From assembly GCA_965245735.1 (NCBI GenBank), contig CBDFAX010000041.1, forward strand, positions 1 to 13,592: 13,592 bases of DNA. The letters are read 5' to 3'. The DNA comes from Abiotrophia sp965245735 (GTDB lineage Bacteria > Bacillota > Bacilli > Lactobacillales > Aerococcaceae). The notes beneath the pieces are model-generated. The model was not told the DNA's origin and did not search any database. It worked only from the letters and a program-made list of their open reading frames with translations. This document shows, one piece after another, positions 1 through 6,093 of this stretch. The translations under genes were made by a program, and so were the position numbers. Numbering within the stretch: the stretch's first letter is position 1; every line of letters starts with the position of its first letter.

Positions 1-12
1 CCTTTCCACCCA

Positions 13-212
13 AGCTAGTGGTTCACTCTTTAAAGTGGGCCACTGGCTCTGCCTCTCACCCCAGTTTCCGGCCCTTTCACGGCCTCTCTGCCCTAGCTAG
101 TGGTCCACTCTCCAGAGTGGGCCACTAGCTCCACCTCTTTCCTCGGTTTCCAGCCCTTTCCCGGCCTCTCCGCCCCAGCTAGTGGTCCACTCTTTAAAGT
201 GGGCCACTGGCT
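13..212. repeat. 82-bp tandem repeat array with three 36-bp palindromes
   Basis: Three copies of a 36-bp near-palindrome lie at 13-48, 95-130 and 177-212, spaced exactly 82 bp apart. The 46-bp spacers (49-94 and 131-176) are also clearly related, so the true unit is an 82-bp tandem repeat. Each palindrome starts AGCTAGTGG and ends CCACTGGCT or CCACTAGCT. The middle copy pairs over 17 bp with a single wobble pair and a two-base centre (CC); the outer copies have TTTAAA near the centre. Each arm itself holds a small dyad, AGTGG-N-CCACT. The array sits just past the copZ terminator and may continue left of the window, since bases 1-12 resemble the end of a spacer. I see no convincing gene here. 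Confidence 0.85.
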
Positions 213-245
213 CCCAAGGTCGGCCTCCCTTCTCCATCAAACCCA

Positions 246-275
246 AGAAAAAGACCAGCCCCATAGAGCTAGTCT
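246..275 (-). terminator. Rho-independent terminator of copA-copZ
   Basis: Read on the minus strand, a 10-bp stem (AGACTAGCTC pairing with GGGCTGGTCT, two G-T wobbles) with a 4-base TATG loop is followed at once by TTTTTCT. It begins 15 bases past the copZ stop codon and closes the copper operon. Confidence 0.8.
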
Positions 276-290
276 CCCTCCTTCACCCAA

Positions 291-491
291 CTACTTAGCA
301 GCCAGGACATATTTAGTTTGCGCCAAAGCTGCTTGCAAGCTAGCTTGGTCTACTTGACCGGTGACGGTCACGCTTTTGCTGGCCAGATCGGTGCTTACGG
401 CTTGGACGCCGGCTACCTGGCTAAGCAGGTTCTCAATATTTTTGGCACAGCCGCCACATTTCATGGCTTCTACTAGATAAGTTTTTTCCAT
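291..491 (-). CDS. copZ: Copper chaperone CopZ (heavy-metal-associated domain)
   Basis: This 66-residue protein is a single heavy-metal-associated (HMA) domain, the normal size for a bacterial CopZ. The metal site is the M-x-C-x-x-C motif near the N terminus (M10-K-C12-G-G-C15), and the rest fits the ferredoxin-like beta-alpha-beta-beta-alpha-beta fold. In this family the two cysteines bind Cu(I) in the cytoplasm and pass it to CopA or to the copper-responsive repressor. The CGGC version of the site differs from the CASC seen in both CopA domains next door. The start is supported by AAGGAGAG at 498-505. It lies 20 bases after copA in the same transcript and is followed by a terminator, so it is very probably expressed with copA under the cop-box promoter. 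Confidence 0.9.
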   Translation of the reverse strand: MEKTYLVEAMKCGGCAKNIENLLSQVAGVQAVSTDLASKSVTVTGQVDQASLQAALAQTKYVLAAK

Positions 492-511
492 TATAATCTC
501 TCCTTTTTCAC

Positions 512-2980
512 TTAAGCCTTGAAACGACGTAGGCGCAAGGCATTGACAATGACTGAGACGGAGCTGAAGCTCATGGCCGCGCCCGCCAACATAGGGTTGA
601 GGAGCGGCCCGCCAAAGAGGTGCAAGACCCCCATGGCTACTGGGATGCCCAGCACATTGTAGGCAAAGGCCCAGAATAAGTTCTCCTTAATATTACGGAT
701 AGTAGCCTGACTGAGTTTGATGGCGGTCGCCACGCTGGTCAAGTCAGAGCCCATGAGGACCATGTCGGCCGACTCGATGGCCACGTCCGTCCCCCGGCCA
801 ATGGCCAAGCCCACATCTGCCTGGGCCAGGGCAGGCGCATCATTGATGCCGTCCCCTACCATGGCCACCTTGAGTCCCTTAGCCTGTAAATCGGCCACCA
901 CTTGGGCCTTGTCAGCAGGCAGAACGTCGCTAATGACCTGGTCAATGCCAGCTTCTGCAGCCAAAGCCTGCGCCGTCTTGGCATTGTCGCCCGTCAACAT
1001 AATGACCTGCAAGCCCATGGCCTTGAGGCGACGGACAGCCTCTGGACTGGTCTCCTTGAGCGGGTCGGCTACCGCAATCAGGCCCAAGAGCTCTTCTCTA
1101 GTCCCAACATAAATCGGCGTCTTGCCCCCAGCCGCCAAAGCCGCTGCCTGGTCGTCTGCCTGATCCAAGTCCAGCCCCTGCTCTTGCATGAGCCGGCGGT
1201 TACCCAGGTAATAAGTCACCTGATCTACCCGAACCTGAATACCAAACCCGGTCAGAGATTGGAAGTCAGTCACTTCAGGCAAAGCCAGATCCCGCTCACG
1301 GGCGCCGGCCACAATGGCTTGACCCAGTGGGTGCTCAGAGTTAACTTCAGCCGCAGCTGCCAAGGCAAGTAACTGATCTGACGTCCAGCCAGTCAGAGGC
1401 AGGACATCGGTCACTTGGGGTTGGCCCTGGGTCAGGGTCCCCGTCTTATCTAGGACCACGGCGTCCACTTGGTGGGCCATTTCCAAGGCGGTCCCGGACT
1501 TAATCAGGATGCCCTGCTCGGCCCCTTTACCGGTCCCCACCATAATAGCGGTTGGCGTCGCCAGACCCAGCGCACATGGGCAGGCGATGACTAGGACCGC
1601 AATGCTAATAGTCAAGGCAAAGGCCCAGGACTGGCCGCCAATCAGGTACCAGGCCAGACCCGCTACCAGGGCCAAGGTCATGACCACCGGCACGAAAACA
1701 GCCGAAACCCGGTCAGCCAACTGGGCAATAGGTGCCTTAGAGCCTTGGGCTGCTTGGACCAAATGAATAATCTGCGCCAAGGTGGTGTCTTGTCCCACTT
1801 TATTGGTTTCAACAATTAAAGACCCTTGCTGGTTGAGGCTGGCGCCCACCACTTGGTCGCCTACCTTTTTAGCAACCGGTAGGCTCTCGCCAGTCAACAT
1901 GGACTCATCCACCCAGGATTGGCCTTCCACTACCCGACCGTCGACCGGAATCTTTTGACCTGGACGGACCCGAACTAGGTCACCCACTTGGACTTGATCC
2001 AATGGCAGGGTCACTTCCTGGCCATCGCGCAAGACCTGAGCCTCTTGAGGGGCCAGTTTAATCAGAGCCTGAATGGCAGCTGAGGTCTGGCCCTTGGACC
2101 GGGCTTCGAAATATTTACCTAGGGTCACCAGGGTCAGGATGACGCCGGCAGACTCATAATAGAGGGACATGGCCGCATGGTGGTTGCCCAACCAGACCTG
2201 AATACTACTATAGAGACTATAGGCTACCGCCGCACTAGTTCCCAGGGCCACCAGAGAATCCATATTAGGATGGCCCTTGACCAAATGCTTGAAGCCATTC
2301 AGGAAGAAGGACCGTCCCAGCCAGAGAATAGGCAGGGTCAAGGCCAGTTGTAAACTAACAAAGAGCTGGCCACCCCCGCGATGGCTGAGCCATGTTGGTA
2401 GGGTCAGGCCTACCATTTCGGCCATGGCTAGACAGAGCAGTGGCAAGGCGAAAATAGCCGACAGCCAGAAACGACGCCAGAGGGCTGCTTGGTGGCTGGC
2501 CTTAGCTTGGGCCGCTTGATCCGCCTCTTTCTGGATCTGCGCTTGGCTAGCTCCAGCTTGATCTGCTAGGACCTGGGCTTGATAGCCGGCCTCTGCCACG
2601 GTTTGGCAAATTATTTCTTCATTAATAGCGCCTGGCTGGTAGGTCACCGACAGGACTTCAGTGGCCAGATTGACGCTAGCCGCGCTGACTTCTGGCAGGC
2701 TGCCGACTGCAGACTCAATATTGGCCGCGCAAGAGGCACAGGACATGCCGGTCAGGGCGAAGTTTTGCGTCACTTGGGGCAGGACCAAATCATAACCGGC
2801 CGCTTGGACCGCTGCCTGCAAGTCTAGAGGGCTGACACGCCCTTCTGTCTCTAGGCTGACTTTTTCAGTTGCTAAATTCACTTGTGCTGACTTGACGCCC
2901 GTTACGGCCTGCAGGGCCACTTCTACGGCATGGGCACAAGAAGCGCAAGACAAGCCTTGAACCGCATATTCTTGTGACAT
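512..2980 (-). CDS. copA: Copper-exporting P1B-type ATPase CopA
   Basis: An 822-residue Cu(I)-translocating P-type ATPase. Numbered from the ATG ending at 2980: two N-terminal HMA domains with CASC sites (C12/C15 and C81/C84), the actuator loop TGE at 363-365, the membrane metal-binding CPC at 467-469, the phosphorylated aspartate D511 in DKTGT, the HP motif at 550-551 in the nucleotide-binding domain, TGDN near 663 and GDGIND at 709-714. The last membrane helices carry YN (774-775) and M-S-x-S-S (803-807), the signature of Cu(I) pumps. The protein exports copper from the cytoplasm using ATP. An in-frame ATG at 3031 is unlikely to be the start because it falls at the predicted transcription start. 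A GGAAGG sequence precedes two ATGs, ending at 2986 and 2980; I chose the latter for its spacing from AGGTG. All catalytic residues are intact. Confidence 0.95.
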   Translation of the reverse strand: MSQEYAVQGLSCASCAHAVEVALQAVTGVKSAQVNLATEKVSLETEGRVSPLDLQAAVQAAGYDLVLPQVTQNFALTGMSCASCAANIESAVGSLPEVSAASVNLATEVLSVTYQPGAINEEIICQTVAEAGYQAQVLADQAGASQAQIQKEADQAAQAKASHQAALWRRFWLSAIFALPLLCLAMAEMVGLTLPTWLSHRGGGQLFVSLQLALTLPILWLGRSFFLNGFKHLVKGHPNMDSLVALGTSAAVAYSLYSSIQVWLGNHHAAMSLYYESAGVILTLVTLGKYFEARSKGQTSAAIQALIKLAPQEAQVLRDGQEVTLPLDQVQVGDLVRVRPGQKIPVDGRVVEGQSWVDESMLTGESLPVAKKVGDQVVGASLNQQGSLIVETNKVGQDTTLAQIIHLVQAAQGSKAPIAQLADRVSAVFVPVVMTLALVAGLAWYLIGGQSWAFALTISIAVLVIACPCALGLATPTAIMVGTGKGAEQGILIKSGTALEMAHQVDAVVLDKTGTLTQGQPQVTDVLPLTGWTSDQLLALAAAAEVNSEHPLGQAIVAGARERDLALPEVTDFQSLTGFGIQVRVDQVTYYLGNRRLMQEQGLDLDQADDQAAALAAGGKTPIYVGTREELLGLIAVADPLKETSPEAVRRLKAMGLQVIMLTGDNAKTAQALAAEAGIDQVISDVLPADKAQVVADLQAKGLKVAMVGDGINDAPALAQADVGLAIGRGTDVAIESADMVLMGSDLTSVATAIKLSQATIRNIKENLFWAFAYNVLGIPVAMGVLHLFGGPLLNPMLAGAAMSFSSVSVIVNALRLRRFKA

Positions 2981-3013
2981 GGTCATCACCTTCCTTAATC
3001 TCATTTTTAGGAT

Positions 3014-3023
3014 TACAAGTGTA
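3014..3023. promoter_or_regulatory. cop box 2 (CopY/CopR-type operator), downstream of the -10
   Basis: The sequence TACAAGTGTA matches the TACANNTGTA cop box bound by CopY/CopR repressors of Lactobacillales, inside a longer dyad GATTACAAGTGTAATC. It lies roughly at +6 to +15 of the predicted copA transcript, where a bound repressor would block initiation or promoter escape. Confidence 0.85.
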
Positions 3024-3035
3024 ATCCTCATTTAT

Positions 3036-3064
3036 AGTATAACACCTTAGGTTACATTTGTAAA
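3036..3064 (-). promoter_or_regulatory. copA-copZ promoter
   Basis: On the minus strand, TTTACA (3059-3064) and TATACT (3036-3041) are separated by exactly 17 bp, predicting transcription start near 3029 and a leader of about 50 bases before copA. The promoter is bracketed by two cop boxes, so copper-induced derepression is inferred. Confidence 0.8.
3053..3062. promoter_or_regulatory. cop box 1 (CopY/CopR-type operator), overlapping the -35
   Basis: The sequence TACATTTGTA is a second exact TACANNTGTA cop box. It overlaps the -35 hexamer of the copA promoter, and its start lies 39 bp from the start of the other box. Two boxes bracketing the promoter is the arrangement known from copper operons of enterococci and lactic acid bacteria. 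Confidence 0.85.
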
Positions 3065-3119
3065 CCCCTCTTTTTTATCAGACTTAAGACCGATTTTACT
3101 ATTTATGACAGAATATCTC

Positions 3120-3151
3120 TTGACGCATTATACTATGTGTCGTATAGTATA
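3120..3151 (+). promoter_or_regulatory. Promoter and operator of the PadR cassette
   Basis: TTGACG (3120-3125) and TATAGT (3143-3148) are 17 bp apart. An inverted repeat, TATACTAT (3129-3136) and ATAGTATA (3144-3151), with a 7-base spacer covers the spacer and the -10. AT-rich dyads over the core promoter are typical of PadR autoregulation, so this is the likely binding site of the regulator encoded just downstream. Confidence 0.75.
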
Positions 3152-3173
3152 GGTGTAGAAAGGAAGAACGCCT

Positions 3174-3491
3174 ATGGAAGCTCAACTCAAGCGTGGCCTT
3201 TTGGAAGTCTGTGTATTGGCCGCCCTGCGCCAAGAAGACTCCTACGGCTACAAAATTGTCAAAGATGTGTCGGAATACATTCCGATCTCCGAATCCACTC
3301 TCTACCCCATCCTCAAGCGACTAGAAGCCAACCAGGCGGTGGCTGCCTACTCGATTGAACATAAGGGACGCCTACGCAAGTACTACCGCCTGACCCATGT
3401 CGGCCACAGCCAAATCCAGAACTTTCTCCAGGACTGGGACGCCGTCATGAAAGCCTACCACTTTATCCTAGGAGATGATCGACATGAATAG
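3174..3491 (+). CDS. PadR family transcriptional regulator
   Basis: A 105-residue regulator of the short PadR type, which is a winged-helix domain plus a short C-terminal dimerisation helix. The family hallmarks are visible: the L-x-x-L-x-x-x-D-S-Y-G-Y-K-I stretch around residues 17-28, the recognition-helix segment S-x-S-T-L-Y-P-I-L-K-R-L-E around 41-53, and the wing segment G-R-L-R-K-Y-Y-R-L-T around 64-75. A ribosome site (AAAGGAAG) lies 9 bases before the ATG. It is the first gene of a three-gene plus-strand cassette, and its stop codon overlaps the start of the next gene, so the two are translationally coupled. The dyad over its promoter suggests self-repression. The inducing signal is not evident from the sequence; PadR-HAAS-DUF4097 cassettes are generally linked to envelope stress. 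Confidence 0.9.
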   Translation: MEAQLKRGLLEVCVLAALRQEDSYGYKIVKDVSEYIPISESTLYPILKRLEANQAVAAYSIEHKGRLRKYYRLTHVGHSQIQNFLQDWDAVMKAYHFILGDDRHE

Positions 3492-4053
3492 ATACGACTT
3501 TAAACACCAACTAGCCCGGCGCTTGTCCGGCCTACCCGAGGAAGAACTGGCCACCACCCTGTCCTTCTTCGACGAAATGATTGATGACCGCCTAGACGAA
3601 GGCATGACCGAGGACCAAGCCGTAGCGGATTTGGGTGATTTAGATGAAATTGCCAACCGGATTCTAGCGGAATTGTCACCCTTTGAGCGGGTCAAACAAA
3701 AACTCAAACCCAAACGCCCTATTTCGGGTGGCCAATGGGTCCTGATTGCCCTGACCTTCCCCATCTGGTTGCCACTTATTATAACGGTGGGTGCCATTGG
3801 CTTTGCCTTAGTATTGGTGATGGCAGCCCTGCTCTTCGCCTTCTATGTCACGGTCTTTGCCTTTATTTTCGGCGGTGCATTCATAGCGGTGACCAGCCCC
3901 TTCACCTCCGCTTTCAACCTGGTCAATGCCCTCTTCAACTTCGGGGCAGGTCTTTCCCTAGTAGGTCTAGGCCTCCTATTCTTGCCATGGGCCCAACGCG
4001 GCTTCCGCAATCTCAACCATCGACTGCGCTGGATTCACTCCCGTCGTGTCTAG
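3484..4053 (+). CDS. HAAS/DUF1700 domain membrane protein
   Basis: About 189 residues. The N-terminal 60 or so residues (MNRYDFK..., then L-x-x-L-P-E-E-E-L, F-F-D-E-M-I-D-D-R, M-T-E-D-Q-A-V, L-G-D-L-D-E-I-A) form the HAAS (DUF1700) helical domain, which typically accompanies PadR regulators. The remainder is hydrophobic, with roughly four membrane spans between residues 80 and 175 and a basic C terminus. In this family the cytoplasmic HAAS domain is thought to bind the partner PadR protein and so link membrane state to transcription; that role is inferred here from the neighbour. An upstream in-frame ATG at 3475 abuts the GGAG itself, so the ATG at 3484, nine bases after AGGAG, is the better start. 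It overlaps the padR stop by eight bases. Confidence 0.85.
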   Translation: MNRYDFKHQLARRLSGLPEEELATTLSFFDEMIDDRLDEGMTEDQAVADLGDLDEIANRILAELSPFERVKQKLKPKRPISGGQWVLIALTFPIWLPLIITVGAIGFALVLVMAALLFAFYVTVFAFIFGGAFIAVTSPFTSAFNLVNALFNFGAGLSLVGLGLLFLPWAQRGFRNLNHRLRWIHSRRV

Positions 4054-4077
4054 ACTCACCTCGAAAGGAGCTTATTT

Positions 4078-4947
4078 ATGAAAAACCTGACTAAAATCGC
4101 CATTTTACTCATTATCATGGGTCTCTTGTCCATTGGGACGGCCTTCGCCCTATCGGGTGGCGACCTGACTCGCTTCAGTATGGCCGGAACGCCAGAGAAC
4201 AAGCAATACCAAGCCTCAGCTAGCGATGTAACCGAGTTGGTTGTCAATGCTTCGATTGCTGATGTGACCGTCACAGGCGCTGACCAATCCGACATCAAGA
4301 TTGACTATACCGAAGATCGCAGCATCAACTATAATATTAAGCAAGAAGGCTCCCGCCTGATTATGCAATCCAAGGGCCAGTTCTTCTTCTTCAATTTCTG
4401 GGTCCTCAACCCCTTCGGTATTTTCAACTCCCACAAAATTAACATTACGGTGCCTAAGGAGCTAGCAGCCAAAGTGAACGTCAAGTCTTCGACTGGTTCA
4501 ATCACCGTCCGCGACCTCAACCTCAAGGACAACCTCAAGCTCGACGATTCGACTGGCGACATCCAGCTAGAAAAGGTCAAAGCTAGCAAGGACATTAACG
4601 TCTCTGCCTCGACAGGTAAGATTAGCCTTGACCAAGTCTCCGGCCAAAACTTTGACCTATCCGCTTCAACGGGCGACATCCGCACCAAGCAAACCCAGGC
4701 TAGTGGTACGACCTTCAAGGCCAATAGTTCAACTGGGGAAGTGGACATTCAGGACTTGAATGACGTGCCAGATATTGAACTCTCCTCTTCAACGGGTGAT
4801 ATTAAGGCCACGATTCAAGGCAAACGCAAGGACTATCAAATCGACACCAAGACCATGGGCAACAAAACCCAAGAAAACGAAGGCGCCAGCAAGAAATTCA
4901 AGGCCCACTCGTCAACTGGTAATGTTAACGTCCAATTCTCAGAATAA
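4078..4947 (+). CDS. DUF4097 family membrane-anchored beta-solenoid protein
   Basis: A 289-residue protein with an N-terminal hydrophobic segment (residues 5-25, signal anchor or signal peptide), then an extracytoplasmic region rich in short beta strands. From residue 133 on, the motif S-T-G-(D/K/E/N/S)-(I/V) recurs at 138, 158, 178, 197, 218, 238 and 279. The near-perfect 20-residue period is typical of the DUF4097 right-handed beta-helix. A hydrophobic patch (F-F-F-F-N-F-W around 102-108) precedes the solenoid. The start has AAAGGAG seven bases upstream. It follows the HAAS gene by 24 bases and ends at a strong terminator, so it is the last gene of the cassette. DUF4097 proteins are common with PadR/HAAS pairs but their biochemical role is not established; a surface sensor or effector is possible. 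Confidence 0.85.
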   Translation: MKNLTKIAILLIIMGLLSIGTAFALSGGDLTRFSMAGTPENKQYQASASDVTELVVNASIADVTVTGADQSDIKIDYTEDRSINYNIKQEGSRLIMQSKGQFFFFNFWVLNPFGIFNSHKINITVPKELAAKVNVKSSTGSITVRDLNLKDNLKLDDSTGDIQLEKVKASKDINVSASTGKISLDQVSGQNFDLSASTGDIRTKQTQASGTTFKANSSTGEVDIQDLNDVPDIELSSSTGDIKATIQGKRKDYQIDTKTMGNKTQENEGASKKFKAHSSTGNVNVQFSE

Positions 4948-4956
4948 TAGAGATAG

Positions 4957-4983
4957 AAAAAGAGGCCCTCGGGCCTCTTTTTG
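4957..4983 (+). terminator. Rho-independent terminator of the PadR cassette
   Basis: AGAGGCC and GGCCTCT pair around a CTCG loop, with an A-run before and TTTTT after, ten bases past the DUF4097 stop codon. Hairpin element A starts directly after the T-run. Confidence 0.9.
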
Positions 4984-5199
4984 TCTGCCTGCTGCTGCCT
5001 TGCTCTGGCTTGGCCGCGGCGGCTGCTCTAGGCAAAGTAGGACCCTTGCGGCGGAACGGCTCCAGCCAGCCTGCGGCTGTCTTCCGCCTTGGTGGGCTAT
5101 GGTGGCCTAAGTCGCTACGCTCCAAGGCCACTCATACGCCCGCCATCCTAATGCCACAAGGGCTACTTTGCCCCGCAGCCGCCTTGCCAAGCCTAGGTA
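4984..5199 (+). repeat. Intergenic long-hairpin element, copy A
   Basis: This stretch aligns over nearly its whole length with the reverse complement of copy C (7555-7757) and in part with copy B. Its ends pair with each other: the left arm 5007-5052 (starting GGCTTGGC, containing GGCAAAGTAG) and the right arm 5153-5193 (containing CTACTTTGCC, ending CCAAGCC) form a stem of about 40 bp with a few bulges. The most conserved part is the centre, 5095-5149, containing CCTAAGTCGCT and CTCCAAGGCCACTCA. The element begins immediately after the DUF4097 terminator. From 5200 to 5300 the sequence turns AT-rich with no gene; a weak hairpin at 5223-5254 is the only structure seen there. Confidence 0.8.
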
Positions 5200-5300
5200 G
5201 CGAAAAATTTTGTGTAGCCAACAAGATTTATCTGTCTATCTGACTTCAAATCTTATTTTTCTAAAGGATTTAGCGAAAATACCAACTCACACCTACTCTA

Positions 5301-5621
5301 TCAATCTCCAAAATAGGCTTTTAGAAGTGCTACTTGTTCTTGATCCAGCATCTCTTGCCCGTCTATTAGTTTATTTAGGGCTTCAAGGGACACGCCAGAA
5401 TTCTCACTCAGGCGCTTGAGGTAGTCCGCCCCTTTGCTTTGTAGTTTTATCCGAATCAATTCCGCATAGTAGTCATTGGTCACCTTAAGAACAGTGGCTT
5501 CATCCTGAACGTCGATAGTGTCACTCAGCAAGTCAAAAACGGTCTGCAAATTCAAGAGGCCCGCTAAATTACGAATGACCTGCTTAATTTGGCGCAAGAT
5601 ATAATCATTTTCAACAAACAT
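5301..5621 (-). CDS. Small DUF6483-like protein of unknown function
   Basis: A 106-residue, mostly helical and soluble-looking protein, beginning M-F-V-E-N-D-Y-I-L-R-Q-I-K-Q. That opening resembles the small family labelled DUF6483 in Bacillota, but I place it there from memory with moderate certainty. No catalytic motif, signal peptide or membrane segment is visible. The two halves look like helical pairs, with leucines spaced as in helix packing (around residues 17-33 and 65-100). The start is well supported by the strong ribosome site AAAAGGAGG at 5629-5637. It is a single-gene unit with its own TATAAT promoter. No clear terminator follows on the minus strand before hairpin element A, which may serve that role. 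Confidence 0.7.
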   Translation of the reverse strand: MFVENDYILRQIKQVIRNLAGLLNLQTVFDLLSDTIDVQDEATVLKVTNDYYAELIRIKLQSKGADYLKRLSENSGVSLEALNKLIDGQEMLDQEQVALLKAYFGD

Positions 5622-5662
5622 AACGCTTCCTCCTTTTGACTGATAATTCTGCTTACACCCTT

Positions 5663-5668
5663 ATTATA
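5663..5668 (-). promoter_or_regulatory. Promoter -10 of the DUF6483-like gene
   Basis: TATAAT on the minus strand, about 42 bases before the ATG; the -35 is poor. The sequence around it (5651-5715) closely matches the region around the lipoprotein promoter (7381-7445), including a shared TTATTATAG core and a TTTAAATA motif further upstream. Confidence 0.6.
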
Positions 5669-5756
5669 GCCCTCTAAAACAAAAATAAATAGGCCTACTT
5701 CATTTAAATACAGGCTTTGCCGACTATTTTTTCATCCTAACTTCAACACCAACTTA

Positions 5757-6047
5757 AGGAAATTAGGGCGACCAAAGACTTGCGCCAGGGGCTAAAAGGA
5801 TGACTAGCGCATTAGAGGCCCTTGGAGCGAAGCGACTTAGGGACTCAATAGCTAGGCAAGGCGAGAGACTGGCGGGCCAGGCTCGAACCGGTCCAGCCCC
5901 AGGCCAAGTCTTTGGCTTAAGCCCCAATTTCCTAGTCACTCTCTAGCCAAGGCGGAAGACTTGCTCGCGAGGCTAGAGCCGGTCCCGCCACAAGGGCCCA
6001 CTTCGCCCTAAGCATCCGACCAGGCCAAGGCAGACCGAGGCAGAAAC
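5757..6047 (-). repeat. Intergenic long-hairpin element, composite copy B
   Basis: This region shares blocks with copies A and C but in a rearranged order. The part 5772-5915 is a full hairpin unit: CCAAAGACTT (5772-5781) pairs perfectly with AAGTCTTTGG (5906-5915), and the pairing continues inward through GGGGCT/AGCCCC. It encloses the conserved core (5797-5843, with CTTGGAGCGAAGCGACTTAG). The part 5916-6034 matches only one arm and the apical region of copy C, joined to the flank containing CCTAGTCACT, as if a middle segment had been deleted. The right end meets the lipoprotein terminator. The rest of 5622-5757 holds the promoter of the small upstream gene and AT-rich DNA. No gene is supported here. 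Confidence 0.75.
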
Positions 6048-6083
6048 AAAAAAAGACCCAGCCCCTAACATAGAGGCTGGGTC
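6048..6083 (-). terminator. Rho-independent terminator of the lipoprotein gene
   Basis: On the minus strand, GACCCAGCC and GGCTGGGTC form a 9-bp stem around an 18-base gap that includes weaker inner pairing, followed by TTTTTTT. It lies 11 bases past the lipoprotein stop codon, and element B starts right after the T-run. Confidence 0.9.
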
Positions 6084-6093
6084 CTTTTCTTCA

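Noticed and set aside
100..357. Open frame on the plus strand across the 82-bp repeats and the copZ 3' end
   Set aside because: It arises from the repeat DNA, overlaps copZ in antisense and has no ribosome site or recognisable protein features.
717..2827. Several plus-strand open frames across copA
   Set aside because: They are antisense shadows of a fully intact, motif-complete copA.
3174..3491. PadR gene as the missing copper repressor of copA
   Set aside because: The sequence has clear PadR motifs, lacks the CopY C-terminal C-x-C tail, and its likely operator does not match the cop box.
5223..5254. Possible terminator hairpin AAGATTT/AAATCTT after the DUF6483-like gene
   Set aside because: The stem is short and AT-only with an 18-base loop, and the T-rich side is on the plus strand, the wrong direction for that gene.
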